Positions 43,199 to 52,508 of a stretch of DNA of 53,251 bases are shown piece by piece; the first letter of the stretch is position 1; each line of letters begins with the position of its first letter. The notes below the pieces were generated by a model, which had not been told where the DNA came from, searched no databases, and was given only the letters and a program-made list of their open reading frames with translations. The position numbers and the translations under genes are program-made. Origin of the DNA: Methanocalculus taiwanensis (GTDB lineage: Archaea > Halobacteriota > Methanomicrobia > Methanomicrobiales > Methanocorpusculaceae); assembly GCF_024372745.1 (NCBI RefSeq), contig NZ_VOTZ01000005.1:1-53251 (forward strand), in the 5' to 3' direction.

Positions 43199-43861
43199 AT
43201 GAAATATACCCTGTCACTTAATGGCGATCCGAATATAGGGGTCTTTGCACGGGCATTTGAGGAGATTGCGATCGTTCCAGAAACGGCTCCAGATTCATTT
43301 GCCGATAGCGTAGCAGAACTTCTGGATGTTGAGATCGTCCGGATGTTCATACAGGGTTCATCCATCATCGGATCGCTCATCACCGGCAACAGCCGGGGTA
43401 TGGTGGTTTCAGGGTTGATCGGGAGTGAGGAGCAGAGTAAGCTCGAGGAGTACGGGGAAGTGCTGCTCCTGAACGAGACGATGAATGCTGCAGGCAATTG
43501 TATCCTGGCAAACGATTCATTCGCGCTTGTTCACCCGGAGATGCCTGCCAGACTTATCGACCGGATCGGCGAGTTCCTCAAGGTGCCGGTTGAGCGGATG
43601 CAGATTGCAGGGATACCAACCATTGGTATGGCTGCGGTTGCAACGAATAAGGGCGTTCTCCTCTCTCCAAGGGCTACCCCGCAGGAGATTGAACGGATTG
43701 AGTCCCTTGTTTCTCTACCGGTAGGGTGCGGCTCAGTTAATATGGGTTCAATACTGGTTGGAACTGGTGTTCTTGCAAACTCGAAAGGATTTATTGCAGG
43801 CAGCGAGACGACCGGTTTTGAAATTGGAAGGATGGAAGATGTTTTTGGATTACTACGGTGA
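43199..43861 (+). CDS. eif6: Translation initiation factor aIF6
   Basis: A 220-residue pentein-fold protein with five repeats; G-D-P-N-I-G-V-F-A, G-S-S-I-I-G-S-L, N-C-I-L-A-N-D and A-T-N-K-G-V-L-L-S-P mark them. It binds the 50S subunit and blocks premature joining with 30S. Good GGAG ribosome site overlapping the L31e stop. Confidence 0.95.
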   Translation: MKYTLSLNGDPNIGVFARAFEEIAIVPETAPDSFADSVAELLDVEIVRMFIQGSSIIGSLITGNSRGMVVSGLIGSEEQSKLEEYGEVLLLNETMNAAGNCILANDSFALVHPEMPARLIDRIGEFLKVPVERMQIAGIPTIGMAAVATNKGVLLSPRATPQEIERIESLVSLPVGCGSVNMGSILVGTGVLANSKGFIAGSETTGFEIGRMEDVFGLLR

Positions 43862-43866
43862 GCTGA

Positions 43867-44058
43867 ATGGAGTTACCAGAATTTGAGATACGTGGTGCAA
43901 TGAAGATTGGTGATGAATGGAAACCATACACCAAGGTGATTTCTGCACCAAACGAAGCACAGGCGAGAGAGCGGATCTATACCCTGATGGGAAGCAAACA
44001 TCGCATCGAGCGAAGATTAATCAAAATTGAGAGCATAAAGAGTGTCAATGGCGAGTAA
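43867..44058 (+). CDS. rpl18a: Ribosomal protein L18a (LX)
   Basis: A 63-residue protein with the L18Ae/LX pattern F-E-I-R-G-A-M-K, W-K-P-Y-T-K-V-I, A-R-E-R-I-Y-T-L-M-G-S-K-H-R-I-E-R-R. The usual partner between aIF6 and prefoldin alpha in euryarchaea. Its end overlaps the prefoldin start by 11 bases. Confidence 0.93.
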   Translation: MELPEFEIRGAMKIGDEWKPYTKVISAPNEAQARERIYTLMGSKHRIERRLIKIESIKSVNGE

Positions 44059-44503
44059 TGAGAATACTCCGACACCTGAAGAGGAGTTTCAGGCACTCCA
44101 GATGTACCTGAACGAGTTTAATCAGCAGATTGAACTCTTCTCCCGGCAGTTCCAGATGATTGAGCAGGCACGGATGGAGATGATTACCTCCGTTGAGACC
44201 CTTAAAGGGTTGAAAGGCACAACCGATGCTGTCTCACTCCTCCCGGTGGGTGGGGGTGCGGCTATCCTCGCAAAGGTGATCGATGCCGATTCGGTCATTG
44301 TCTCAATCGGAGCTGATGTCTCGGTGAAAAAGACGAATGATGAAGCCGTATCTTTTATGGGAGAGCGGATCACCGAGATGGAAGCCCAGGGGAAACGTCT
44401 TGCAGAGACGGTTCAGAAACTCCAGGCTCAGGCGGCAGAGGTGAGCGGACGCCTTGAACAGCTGTATAGGGCTGGTCAGGGACAACCCACTGGCCGGAGC
44501 TGA
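44048..44503 (+). CDS. pfdA: Prefoldin subunit alpha
   Basis: A 151-residue chaperone subunit: two long coiled-coil helices (about 12-60 and 105-140) flanking a beta-hairpin core (V-S-L-L-P-V-G-G-G-A). Prefoldin captures unfolded proteins for the thermosome. ATG 44048 preferred; a GTG two codons earlier is possible. Confidence 0.92.
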   Translation: MASNENTPTPEEEFQALQMYLNEFNQQIELFSRQFQMIEQARMEMITSVETLKGLKGTTDAVSLLPVGGGAAILAKVIDADSVIVSIGADVSVKKTNDEAVSFMGERITEMEAQGKRLAETVQKLQAQAAEVSGRLEQLYRAGQGQPTGRS

Positions 44504-44512
44504 TCCTGGAGC

Positions 44513-45613
44513 ATGTTTGAAGGCCTGAAAAATAAATTACGGGATGTCCGGTCACGATTTGGTGCTTCTATCGAGGAGACACTCGAAGAGTCTCCGGTCT
44601 CCCCCTCTCCTGCAACCCCTGTTGCTGATCTTACTGCACAGGAGCCTGCACCGGAATCTACAAAGGATGAGATCCATCCTCATGAAGGGGTTTTGGAAGC
44701 TGCTTCTGAGAAGAAGCCAAAAAGCGGCTTTTTCACAAAGGTAAAGACTCTCGTCATAGAGCGCGAGTTCATCCTGACAGAGAAGGATCTTGAAGATCCG
44801 CTCTTTGAACTGGAAATGATCCTCCTGGAATCCGATGTTGCACTTCCGGTAACCGATGCGATCATTGCACATATGCGAACCTCTCTTGTCGGGAATCACA
44901 GGAAGATCCGCGAGAGCCCTGATGAGATCGTAACTCTTGCCCTGAAAAATGCGCTCCGTGAGGTACTTGGCGAGGGGCTTGATCTTCCTGGATTCATCCG
45001 CTCTCATGAAAAGCCCGTGAAGATCCTCTTTACCGGTGTCAATGGCACCGGCAAAACGACCTCGATCGCCAAAGTTTCAGATTTTCTAAAGAAAAAGGGT
45101 TTTTCGATTGTTATCGGCGCAGGCGATACCTATCGTGCCGGTGCGATCGAGCAGATCCGCGTGCATGCTGACCGTCTTGGCATCCGGCTGATCCATCACC
45201 AGGAGGGGGCAGATCCATCTGCTGTCCTCTTTGATGCCGTTGAATATGCCCGTGCCCATAAAGTGGATGTTGTCCTCGCTGATACCGCTGGAAGGTTCCA
45301 TAACCGTGCGAACCTGATGAGTCAGCTTGAGAAGATCAGGCGTATATTCAAGCCGGATCTGATCTTCTATGTGGATGAGGCAACCGCCGGTAACGATGCG
45401 GTTGTCAGGGCCGCTGAGTTTGAGAAGACGATCGGTGCTGATGGCGTCATGCTGACGAAAGTTGATATGGATAAGAAGGGCGGATCTGCAATATCTATTG
45501 CATATACTATCGGAAAGCCGCTTGTATTCCTTGGTGTCGGCCAGGAATACGAGGATATCGTCCTCTTTACACCCGATCTGATCATAAACGAGATTTTAGG
45601 GGAAGATGCCTGA
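44513..45613 (+). CDS. ftsY: Signal recognition particle receptor FtsY
   Basis: A 366-residue GTPase that docks SRP at the membrane. An acidic, low-complexity N-terminal A region (to about residue 65) precedes the N domain and the G domain: [14 protein letters not shown] and T-K-V-D. The stop overlaps the SRP54 start by one base, coupling the receptor with its particle GTPase. Confidence 0.95.
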   Translation: MFEGLKNKLRDVRSRFGASIEETLEESPVSPSPATPVADLTAQEPAPESTKDEIHPHEGVLEAASEKKPKSGFFTKVKTLVIEREFILTEKDLEDPLFELEMILLESDVALPVTDAIIAHMRTSLVGNHRKIRESPDEIVTLALKNALREVLGEGLDLPGFIRSHEKPVKILFTGVNGTGKTTSIAKVSDFLKKKGFSIVIGAGDTYRAGAIEQIRVHADRLGIRLIHHQEGADPSAVLFDAVEYARAHKVDVVLADTAGRFHNRANLMSQLEKIRRIFKPDLIFYVDEATAGNDAVVRAAEFEKTIGADGVMLTKVDMDKKGGSAISIAYTIGKPLVFLGVGQEYEDIVLFTPDLIINEILGEDA

Positions 45614-46941
45614 TGCTCGACTCACTCTCCAATTCCCTCAAGGATGCAGTAAAGAAGCTTGCGGGAAAAGCTGTCGTTGACAGGGCCGCAGTTGATGAGC
45701 TGGTCCGCGATCTTCAGCGTGCCCTTATCCAGGCCGATGTGAATGTAAAACTGGTGATGGGGCTCTCCCAGTCCATTAAGAAGCGTGCACTCGAAGAGGA
45801 GCTCCCAAAAGGGATGGGTGTCAGGGATCACGTCCTCAGGATCGTCTATCAGGAGCTCGTCTCGTTGATGGGTCCGGAGGCTGAGGTCTCCCTGAAGCCC
45901 CAGACGATTCTGATGGCCGGTCTCCAGGGATCAGGTAAGACAACGACGACCGCGAAACTCTGCAGGTACTTCCAGCGGAAGGGGCTGAAGGTGGGTGCTA
46001 TCTGCTGTGATAACTTCCGGCCCGGCGCTTTCACCCAGCTCCAGACCCTTTGCCAGAGGATCAATGTCCCGATCTATGGCGATCCGAAAGAAAAAGATGC
46101 TCTCAGGATCGTAAAAAATGGTCTTACCGCTCTCCGTGATGTTGAGGTGATCATCGTTGATACTGCCGGAAGGCACGCCCTTGAAGATGATCTTATCGAA
46201 GAGATCATGCAGATTAACGCTATCGTCAAGCCAAGCCACCGCTGGCTTGTAATCGATGCTGCGCTCGGCCAGGCCGCCCGGGATCAGGCCCGGCGCTTCC
46301 ATGAGGCGATCGGGATCGATGGTGTTGTCATCACGAAGATGGATGGCACAGCCAAAGGTGGAGGGGCCCTCTCTGCGGTTGCCGAGACGAACTCGAGTAT
46401 CGTCTTTATCGGGTCCGGCGAGACGATCGACGATCTCGAGCGGTTCGAGCCGAATGGCTTCATCTCCCGGATGCTCGGAATGGGGGATTTAAAAGCCCTT
46501 GTCGAGCGTGCCGAAGATGTGATGGAGGGGGGCGATCTCGATGTCAACGCGATGCTGAAGGGTAAGTTCACCTTAAAGGACATGTACAAACAACTGGAGG
46601 CCCTAAACAAGATGGGTCCCTTAAAACAGGTCCTCTCCATGCTCCCGCTTGGCGGTATGAACGTTCCAAACGAGGTCTATGATGTCACCTCTGTCAAGAT
46701 GGAACGCTACCGTATCATGATGGATTCGATGACCGATGACGAGATGGATGATCCATCGCTCCTTGGTACATCGCGGATTCATCGGATTGCCATGGGTTCG
46801 GGCTCTTCAGTCGATGATGTCCGTGAACTGATCAAATATTATAAGATGATGCAGCGTGCCCTCAAAGGTTTCAAGGGTGGAGGCCGTTTCTCGATGAACC
46901 GGATGATGAAACAGTTTGGCGGCGGGGATAAGCTGGTATAA
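45613..46941 (+). CDS. srp54: Signal recognition particle protein SRP54
   Basis: A 442-residue SRP GTPase binding signal peptides and 7S RNA. NG domain with [14 protein letters not shown] and [11 protein letters not shown], and a methionine-rich M domain from about residue 300 (M-L-P-L-G-G-M, M-M-K-Q-F). Last gene of the operon; a convergent toxin gene follows. Confidence 0.96.
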   Translation: MLDSLSNSLKDAVKKLAGKAVVDRAAVDELVRDLQRALIQADVNVKLVMGLSQSIKKRALEEELPKGMGVRDHVLRIVYQELVSLMGPEAEVSLKPQTILMAGLQGSGKTTTTAKLCRYFQRKGLKVGAICCDNFRPGAFTQLQTLCQRINVPIYGDPKEKDALRIVKNGLTALRDVEVIIVDTAGRHALEDDLIEEIMQINAIVKPSHRWLVIDAALGQAARDQARRFHEAIGIDGVVITKMDGTAKGGGALSAVAETNSSIVFIGSGETIDDLERFEPNGFISRMLGMGDLKALVERAEDVMEGGDLDVNAMLKGKFTLKDMYKQLEALNKMGPLKQVLSMLPLGGMNVPNEVYDVTSVKMERYRIMMDSMTDDEMDDPSLLGTSRIHRIAMGSGSSVDDVRELIKYYKMMQRALKGFKGGGRFSMNRMMKQFGGGDKLV

Positions 46942-46962
46942 TCCTGCTTGAGATCCGCATTT

Positions 46963-47274
46963 TCACCGGGTAATTCTCTCAAAGGCTTCCATGGTGAGCC
47001 TTCCTTTTTTTGAAATGATCTTTCTCTTCGGAACGTGTGCCTGGTGCGCCACCAAAACGACGCTATCTTCAAAGAGCTCCAGTCCTCCTTCTTCAAAATC
47101 GTCAAGACTGATAGTGATGGAAGGAAGCGAATCTGCCTTCCTTCGTGAACAGGGGGCGAGGAGGAGGTCTCCGCTCTCCTCTCCAAGGACAATGGCAGGC
47201 CGGACTTTTATACTATCTCTCTTGTGAAAGGAAAAGGGTGCCAGTACAACATCGCGCTGCCTGTAGGAACTCAT
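46963..47274 (-). CDS. MazF/PemK-like toxin
   Basis: A 103-residue protein with the MazF fold pattern: R-Q-R-D-V-V-L-A-P-F-S-F, K-V-R-P-A-I-V-L-G at strand 2-3, then D-L-L-L-A-P-C-S and S-I-T-I-S-L-D-D-F. MazF toxins are sequence-specific mRNA or tRNA ribonucleases. Its GAGGAG ribosome site is seven bases upstream. No standard antitoxin of 70-90 residues is adjacent; the only candidate is a 43-codon frame overlapping its start. Promoter-like TTAATATATA near 47326-47335 on the minus strand. Confidence 0.78.
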   Translation of the reverse strand: MSSYRQRDVVLAPFSFHKRDSIKVRPAIVLGEESGDLLLAPCSRRKADSLPSITISLDDFEEGGLELFEDSVVLVAHQAHVPKRKIISKKGRLTMEAFERITR

Positions 47275-47402
47275 TGTATATTCTCCTCTTCGTCCTGGAT
47301 GAAGGCAATTCTGCTTTTCCCGTATATATTAAGCTGATGTACTGTCATATATGTTATGTACGAATTCCCGGTATACGAGATGAGACTCCTCCGGGAAGCC
47401 AT
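47271..47402 (-). CDS. Possible 43-residue leader or antitoxin frame
   Basis: An open frame from ATG 47402 (or ATG 47348, 25 residues) ends with a TGA that overlaps the toxin's start as ATGA. The C-terminus is acidic (D-E-E-E-N). The overlap is typical of coupled toxin-antitoxin pairs, but the peptide is far shorter than known antitoxins and the promoter-like TTAATATATA lies inside it. It may be chance or a decayed antitoxin. Confidence 0.25.
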   Translation of the reverse strand: MASRRSLISYTGNSYITYMTVHQLNIYGKSRIAFIQDEEENIQ

Positions 47403-47414
47403 ATGGAGCCTGTT

Positions 47415-47978
47415 ATGAGACGATTTGCAATTGTCGGCCATCGTGCCACGACCGATCCCGGTTTTTCCTTAAATGATATGCCCGGGAGTGCCGGAAGAAT
47501 GGATGTACTCTGCCGTTGTGTGAATGCAGGTTTCTTCCTCTCCCATGACCTGAGACGGAATGTGGAGTGTTACCTTATCTTAAAGGGCGGTCCCGAAACG
47601 ACGATCCTCTTCAAAGGAGATAGTGTCCGATCCTTAAATCCTGATGAACGGAGCGCCGGGGCCCTGATAAAAAAAGCTCTTGGAAAGACCTGTGGATCTG
47701 AGTTTATTGAATCGTCTCCCGGTGTGTTTATACGGCGCGGGGGGCTTGCGAGGCTCTTGTCCGAGTATCCCTTCGCGGTTCTTGATGAATCGGGCGATGA
47801 TATTCGAATTGTCAAATCCCTGCCTGAGAACCTTCTGTTATCTGATCATCAGAACTTCACTGAAGAGGAAGAAGCAATGACAGCCGATCTCCCGCGACTC
47901 TCGGTCGGTCCGCAGGTGCTCCATGCCGATCATACCATCACGATTTACCAGAATGAAGCTGACCGGAGGTCCGCATGA
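47415..47978 (+). CDS. trmY: tRNA pseudouridine-54 N1-methyltransferase
   Basis: A 187-residue SPOUT methyltransferase that makes N1-methylpseudouridine at position 54 of archaeal tRNA. It begins M-R-R-F-A-I-V-G-H-R-A-T-T-D-P-G-F-S-L-N-D-M-P-G-S-A-G-R-M-D, the TrmY signature, and ends with S-V-G-P-Q-V-L-H-A-D-H near the SAM knot. ATG 47415 has a GGAG site six bases upstream. It overlaps pus10 by four bases; Pus10 supplies the pseudouridine it methylates. Confidence 0.92.
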   Translation: MRRFAIVGHRATTDPGFSLNDMPGSAGRMDVLCRCVNAGFFLSHDLRRNVECYLILKGGPETTILFKGDSVRSLNPDERSAGALIKKALGKTCGSEFIESSPGVFIRRGGLARLLSEYPFAVLDESGDDIRIVKSLPENLLLSDHQNFTEEEEAMTADLPRLSVGPQVLHADHTITIYQNEADRRSA

Positions 47979-49219
47979 GCGAATTATTCTCACTTGTCGG
48001 CTCTATCCTTGAATATGGGCCGATCTGTGATCACTGTCTTGGAAGGCTCTTTGCCAAGCGCTCATTTGGTCTCTCGAATGAAGAGCGGGGTCATGCACTC
48101 CGGGTTGCCCATGCACTGGATGCAAACCTCCGTTTTGCTCCCTATGAAGAGGGAACCTGCTTTGTCTGTTCTGATCTCTTCAGGGAGATCGATCTCTGGG
48201 CCTGCCGTGTCGCTGATGCCATAGCGGATATCGACCATGAAACATTTGTGATCGGAACCCGCGTCCCCCCGATGATGGCGGAGTCTGAGGAGATGCTCTG
48301 GAGCGACTTCTCTCTCACTGATCCCGAACCCTTAAAGTCCGAGATGAACAGGGAGGTTGGCAAGGCGGTCGGAAATATCACCAATAAGCGCGGGGATCCG
48401 AAGAACCCTGAAGTGACGGTGATCCTAAATATAGCTGAAGAAGCAGTCGAGGTGCAGATTGCGCCGGTCTTCTTCTATGGGAGATATAAAAAGCTTGAAC
48501 GGGGCATCCCCCAGACACACTGGGACTGCCGCGCATGCCATGGTGCCGGCTGCGATGCCTGTGGCGGGACAGGAAAACAGTATCCTGATTCAGTGGAGGA
48601 GCTTATCGGAAGGCCAGCCCGCGACCTCTTTAATGCCGAAGGCATGATCCTCCATGGTGCAGGGCGCGAGGATATCGATGCCCTCATGATCGGTACCGGC
48701 CGCCCCTTCATCATGGAGGTGATCGCTCCCCGGAAGCGGCAGGTCGATCTCCCTGCACTCGAATCTGCCATCAATAGTTCAGCTGCTGGCAGGGTTGAGG
48801 TTGCTCTTTCCCGCTGGAGCAACAGGAGGGAGGTGGAAACCCTTAAATCGCACAAGGCTCATAAAACATACAGGATTCTGGTCGATATTGAGGGACATAC
48901 GTCCCGTGATCTGGTCGAAAAAGCTCTGGAAGGCCTGAATGGGGAGGTGATTCATCAACGCACCCCGCAGCGTGTGTCCCATCGGAGAGCAGATCTTATC
49001 CGGAAACGTACGGTCATCGATATCGGGTGTCTTGGAGTTGAGGATGGCCGGTATCTGATCCAGGTGGTCGGAGAGGCAGGACTCTACATAAAAGAACTCA
49101 TATCAGGGGATAATGGGAGAACAACACCCAGTTTCTCAGAGATCCTCGGCAACCCTGCACGGGTCATGACACTTGATGTCATATCAGTGGAGGGTATGCC
49201 GGAGCATGGAGAGGAGTAA
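47975..49219 (+). CDS. pus10: tRNA pseudouridine synthase Pus10
   Basis: A 414-residue enzyme that forms pseudouridine 54 and 55 in archaeal tRNA. The N-terminal accessory domain has zinc-type cysteines (C-D-H-C and C-F-V-C) and a second C-x-x-C pair set (C-R-A-C, C-D-A-C). The catalytic aspartate lies in A-G-R-E-D-I-D-A-L-M-I-G-T-G-R-P-F. C-terminal I-S-G-D-N-G-R-T-T-P-S-F-S matches the family. Translationally coupled to trmY. Confidence 0.94.
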   Translation: MSELFSLVGSILEYGPICDHCLGRLFAKRSFGLSNEERGHALRVAHALDANLRFAPYEEGTCFVCSDLFREIDLWACRVADAIADIDHETFVIGTRVPPMMAESEEMLWSDFSLTDPEPLKSEMNREVGKAVGNITNKRGDPKNPEVTVILNIAEEAVEVQIAPVFFYGRYKKLERGIPQTHWDCRACHGAGCDACGGTGKQYPDSVEELIGRPARDLFNAEGMILHGAGREDIDALMIGTGRPFIMEVIAPRKRQVDLPALESAINSSAAGRVEVALSRWSNRREVETLKSHKAHKTYRILVDIEGHTSRDLVEKALEGLNGEVIHQRTPQRVSHRRADLIRKRTVIDIGCLGVEDGRYLIQVVGEAGLYIKELISGDNGRTTPSFSEILGNPARVMTLDVISVEGMPEHGEE

Positions 49220-49221
49220 TC

Positions 49222-49515
49222 ATGGCACTACATAACGGTCCACGGAAAAAGACTCGATATAAGTTTAAGAAAGCACTCAGAGCACGTGGTCTCCCACCGG
49301 TCACCTCGGTTATTCAGGACTTCGACATTGGGCAGAAGGTACACATTGTTGTGGAGCCGAGCATCCAGAAAGGAATGCCCCACCGGAGATTCCATGGAAA
49401 AACAGCAACGGTCATCGGGTCACGGGGACGTGCCTGGGTCCTTGAGGTCCCTGATGGGAACGCGGTGAAGGTTGTCATCGCTAAACCACAACATCTAAAA
49501 GCACAGAAATATTAA
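49222..49515 (+). CDS. rpl21e: Ribosomal protein L21e
   Basis: A 97-residue protein with G-P-R-K-K-T-R-Y-K-F, F-D-I-G-Q-K-V-H-I-V, G-M-P-H-R-R-F-H-G-K-T and V-I-G-S-R-G-R-A-W, diagnostic of L21e. Follows pus10 by two bases. Confidence 0.96.
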   Translation: MALHNGPRKKTRYKFKKALRARGLPPVTSVIQDFDIGQKVHIVVEPSIQKGMPHRRFHGKTATVIGSRGRAWVLEVPDGNAVKVVIAKPQHLKAQKY

Positions 49516-49538
49516 ATAGAGCATATCTGGTGATTGGC

Positions 49539-49889
49539 ATGAAAGTAAAGGCATTTATTAGCGAAGAAAGGGTCACCCTTCCGGAGATCCGGGAGGATCT
49601 CCTCAGGATTGAGGCTGCACGGCTTGAGTCCGGGAAGGAGCTGTCTTACGAGCTGAGGAAGAGCATTGAACATGTCAACCACCTCTCAAAGCTCTCTCCT
49701 GATGCTTCAAGATCACTTCTTGATGCGCTGCTCGGTCTTGAGAAGATGAAGCCGGAGATCGCATATCGGATCGTAAACCTGATGCCACGGAATCGGGATG
49801 AACTTCGCGCTATCTATGCAAAAGAGCGGTTCACCCTGACTCCGGAAGAGCTGGATGCGATCCTCGATCTTGTTTCAGCTCAATTATAG
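49539..49889 (+). CDS. rpoF: RNA polymerase subunit Rpo4 (RpoF)
   Basis: A 116-residue homologue of eukaryotic Rpb4 that forms the polymerase stalk with Rpo7. E-L-S-Y-E-L-R-K-S-I-E-H-V-N near residue 42 and a C-terminal HRDC-like helix bundle (L-T-P-E-E-L-D-A-I-L-D-L-V). The ATG at 49539 is spaced correctly from GGTGATT; the GTG at 49530 overlaps that site. Confidence 0.92.
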   Translation: MKVKAFISEERVTLPEIREDLLRIEAARLESGKELSYELRKSIEHVNHLSKLSPDASRSLLDALLGLEKMKPEIAYRIVNLMPRNRDELRAIYAKERFTLTPEELDAILDLVSAQL

Positions 49890-49900
49890 GTGATATGAGC

Positions 49901-50461
49901 ATGAGAGCGGAGAAGAAAGAGAGTCAAGCGCTAGCGATTGATGTACTTCAGCACGGGTATGCAGATGATCCCCGTCCTATCATCAAACGCGAACCTATTG
50001 TTCAGGCAATCGGCATTGATCAGTTCAAACTGCTTGAGATCATTCCTAAAATCTCTGATATCCAGATGCATGAATTGCTGTATATTGGAGATGGCGAACG
50101 GCCAAAGGTTGAGCGTGTGAAACGGAGGCTGAAATACAGTGAACTCACCGCGACTGCCAGGCTGGAACTGCCTTATGCAATCGAGCAGATCGTCAACCAG
50201 AACGAGGAACGTTTTGTTGAATTTTTTAATAAGTCCGTTCCGATCAGCCTGAAACTGCATATGCTCCATCTTCTTCCGGGTGTTGGGAAGAAGATCCTCA
50301 CCGAGGTCCTTGAGGCCCGGCACAGAAAGCCGTTTAACAGCTTTGAGGATATTCGGACCCGTATAAAGGCGCTTCCACATCCAGAGCGGATGATCGTCGA
50401 TCGGATCCTGGAAGAGCTGATGGATCAGGATATTAAATACCATCTCTTCACATCACGATGA
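49901..50461 (+). CDS. DUF655 protein with helix-hairpin-helix
   Basis: A 186-residue archaeal DUF655 protein. An S1/OB-like N-terminal part (A-I-D-V-L-Q-H-G-Y, Y-I-G-D-G-E-R) is followed by a helix-hairpin-helix (L-L-P-G-V-G-K-K-I-L-T-E-V-L-E-A-R). Likely nucleic-acid binding; function unknown. ATG 49901 lies seven bases after GGTGA; the ATG at 49895 is too close to it. Conserved order L21e-Rpo4-DUF655-KsgA. Confidence 0.88.
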   Translation: MRAEKKESQALAIDVLQHGYADDPRPIIKREPIVQAIGIDQFKLLEIIPKISDIQMHELLYIGDGERPKVERVKRRLKYSELTATARLELPYAIEQIVNQNEERFVEFFNKSVPISLKLHMLHLLPGVGKKILTEVLEARHRKPFNSFEDIRTRIKALPHPERMIVDRILEELMDQDIKYHLFTSR

Positions 50462-51231
50462 GGGCACGGCACGATCAGCATTTTCTGACCGATAGAACAG
50501 CCATTCAGCGGATCGCAGATGCTGTTCCCATAACAGGAAAGCGTGTCCTTGAGATTGGCCCTGGAAAGGGGGTGCTCACACAGGCACTCCTCGAAAGGGG
50601 TGCAACCGTTATTGCAGTAGAGATTGATCCATTGCTTGTGGATCATCTTACCAACCGGTTTTCAGATGAGATCGAAGGGGGAAACCTGATCCTTATCCAT
50701 GGCGATGCCACCCGGTGTGCCCTGCCGGATTTTGATATTGTGATCTCCAATCTTCCATACTCCGTTTCATCCCCGATCACCTTCCGCCTGCTCGAGATTG
50801 GTTTTGAGGTGGCAATACTGATGTACCAGTGGGAGTTTGCACGTAAGATGATGACCCCGGCAGGGAATCCCGATACAGGCCGGCTGTCTGTGATGGTGCA
50901 AACCTATGCGAAGGTGAAGCCGCTTCTGGAACTTCCGCCTGATGCCTTTTCCCCGCCCCCGGAGGTCTGGTCGATGGTGGTGAAGATCACACCCGCCGCT
51001 CCTCCTGTTTGGATTCTCGATCGGAAGGTGTATGCCGATCTTGTCCGTGTCCTCTTCTCCCAGAGGAGGAAGAAGATCAGGAATTGTTTAAAAAGTGCTG
51101 CCGGTATTTTTGGAAGAGAACAGATAGACTCCCTCATAGCATCCCTTGATGAGGAGATCCTCTCCCAGAGACCTGAAAATCTTACCTTCGAAGAGTTTAC
51201 AGAACTTGCAAATGCACTCTCCCACGAATAA
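50458..51231 (+). CDS. rsmA: 16S rRNA (adenine-N6,N6)-dimethyltransferase
   Basis: A 257-residue KsgA/Dim1 enzyme that dimethylates two adenines in the 3'-terminal hairpin of 16S rRNA. D-Q-H-F-L-T-D at the start, SAM loop E-I-G-P-G-K-G-V-L-T, catalytic N-L-P-Y-S-V and the C-terminal R-R-K-K-I-R-N. Overlaps DUF655 by four bases. Confidence 0.95.
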   Translation: MRARHDQHFLTDRTAIQRIADAVPITGKRVLEIGPGKGVLTQALLERGATVIAVEIDPLLVDHLTNRFSDEIEGGNLILIHGDATRCALPDFDIVISNLPYSVSSPITFRLLEIGFEVAILMYQWEFARKMMTPAGNPDTGRLSVMVQTYAKVKPLLELPPDAFSPPPEVWSMVVKITPAAPPVWILDRKVYADLVRVLFSQRRKKIRNCLKSAAGIFGREQIDSLIASLDEEILSQRPENLTFEEFTELANALSHE

Positions 51232-51244
51232 TTCCGGTGTACGA

Positions 51245-51814
51245 ATGCCCATTATACCTCCCCAGGTCTACTCCCCTGCCGAGGATACGGTTCTCCTTCT
51301 GAACGCAAGCCTCAGGATCGTCTCTCCCTCAGACCGCGTGCTTGAGATCGGAACCGGGAGCGGTGCGATCGCCGCCGCACTCATGGATTTTGGTGCAACG
51401 GTTGCTGCAACCGATATCAACCCCCTTGCCGCCTCATATGCCTATAGACGTGGTGTGCCGGTGATCAGGTGCAATCTCTTTGAAGGGATCCGCGGGTCGT
51501 TTGACCTGATCCTCTTCAATCCCCCGTACCTGCCCACAGCGCCGGACGAGCGGATCGATGACTGGCTCGAGTACGCACTTGACGGGGGAGAGGATGGCAG
51601 GGAGACGATTCGCCGATTTCTGGCAGCAGCCCCTGCATTTCTCTCCAGTAATGGGAAGATTCTCCTCCTGATATCTTCGCTCACCGGTATCCCCGAGGTC
51701 CTGGAACTCTTCGCTGATGCAGGGATGATTACGTTTGCCGTCGCAGAAGAATCCATAGAAGGCGAGAAGCTTGTTGTCCTCCTCGGTATGAAGGATCTCT
51801 GCCGGGCTTTATGA
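51245..51814 (+). CDS. HemK2/MTQ2-type protein methyltransferase
   Basis: A 189-residue SAM methyltransferase of the small archaeal HemK type. V-Y-S-P-A-E-D-T opens the protein, L-E-I-G-T-G-S-G binds SAM, and N-P-P-Y-L-P is the glutamine-methylation signature. Archaeal relatives modify the GGQ glutamine of release factor aRF1. The start is ATG 51245; a longer frame overlaps rsmA. Its end overlaps the convergent DUF2115 gene by six bases. Confidence 0.88.
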   Translation: MPIIPPQVYSPAEDTVLLLNASLRIVSPSDRVLEIGTGSGAIAAALMDFGATVAATDINPLAASYAYRRGVPVIRCNLFEGIRGSFDLILFNPPYLPTAPDERIDDWLEYALDGGEDGRETIRRFLAAAPAFLSSNGKILLLISSLTGIPEVLELFADAGMITFAVAEESIEGEKLVVLLGMKDLCRAL

Positions 51815-52402
51815 TTGGTGTGCCGGGCAGAACCGGCAGAGGGCATACGGTACATCATCCTCCTTCTCCCTCACCGGGCAGCAGACGACACCCCCTTTCA
51901 GCTCCACCTTCATCCCTCCGGGGAATGGGGTGCCTATTGGGTGAGCGGATTCGAAGAGTATGAAGATGAGGAAGCAGGAGAGGAGGTAGTAGAGAAGCCT
52001 CCCCATCGGGGCCATATGGGCATCGCCGGATTGTCCGGGTGCGAGGCATGCTTCTTCCATCATCAGGCAGAAGGTTGTAAAGAGGGCGGGATCAGGGATC
52101 TCTCCGGGGAGCGTTTCGATTCTCCCTTCACGCTCCATCAGGAGAATCCGGTGATGCGTTCCGAATATCTGTTCCTGGGCAGATTGCTGGTATGCTTTCC
52201 GGTAGAGGGGTGGCAGTCTCTCGATTTCGCGTCTGAGGGCGGCTGCAATCTGCATCAGGTCATGGGGGGTGTAGCTTTTGATCTCTGTTGTGATCAGGCG
52301 GGCGAGGCGTGCTCTTGTCCCTCTGTTGCAGAGCGCAGAGGCAACCCTCCTGATCTCCTCTTCTGCCTCATCCGGGTTAAGGTCGAGCCGTGATCGTGCC
52401 AT
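51809..52402 (-). CDS. DUF2115 (UPF0305) methanogen protein
   Basis: A 197-residue protein of the mainly methanogen-specific DUF2115 family. Helical body (E-I-K-S-Y-T-P-H-D-L-M-Q-I, Y-R-K-A-Y) and a cysteine-bearing end (V-V-C-C-P-V ... C-R-F-C-P-A-H) that could hold metal. A hydrophobic stretch (L-L-Y-Y-L-L-S-C-F-L-I-F-I-L-F) precedes it. Function unknown. Confidence 0.8.
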   Translation of the reverse strand: MARSRLDLNPDEAEEEIRRVASALCNRGTRARLARLITTEIKSYTPHDLMQIAAALRREIERLPPLYRKAYQQSAQEQIFGTHHRILLMEREGRIETLPGEIPDPALFTTFCLMMEEACLAPGQSGDAHMAPMGRLLYYLLSCFLIFILFESAHPIGTPFPGGMKVELKGGVVCCPVREKEDDVPYALCRFCPAHQS

Positions 52403-52508
52403 ATCGTTCTGTTCACCTGACTATTCGAGGATTACTCACACTGTTGCATGCAGATTATACAATGGTATTGATGGGGATGGTTGCTTTCATTCGTAGAAGA
52501 TTTTATAT

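Noticed and set aside
47145-47414. In-frame N-terminal extension of trmY
   Set aside because: It runs antisense through the MazF-like gene; TrmY homologues start at the M-R-R-F-A-I-V-G methionine, which has its own ribosome site.
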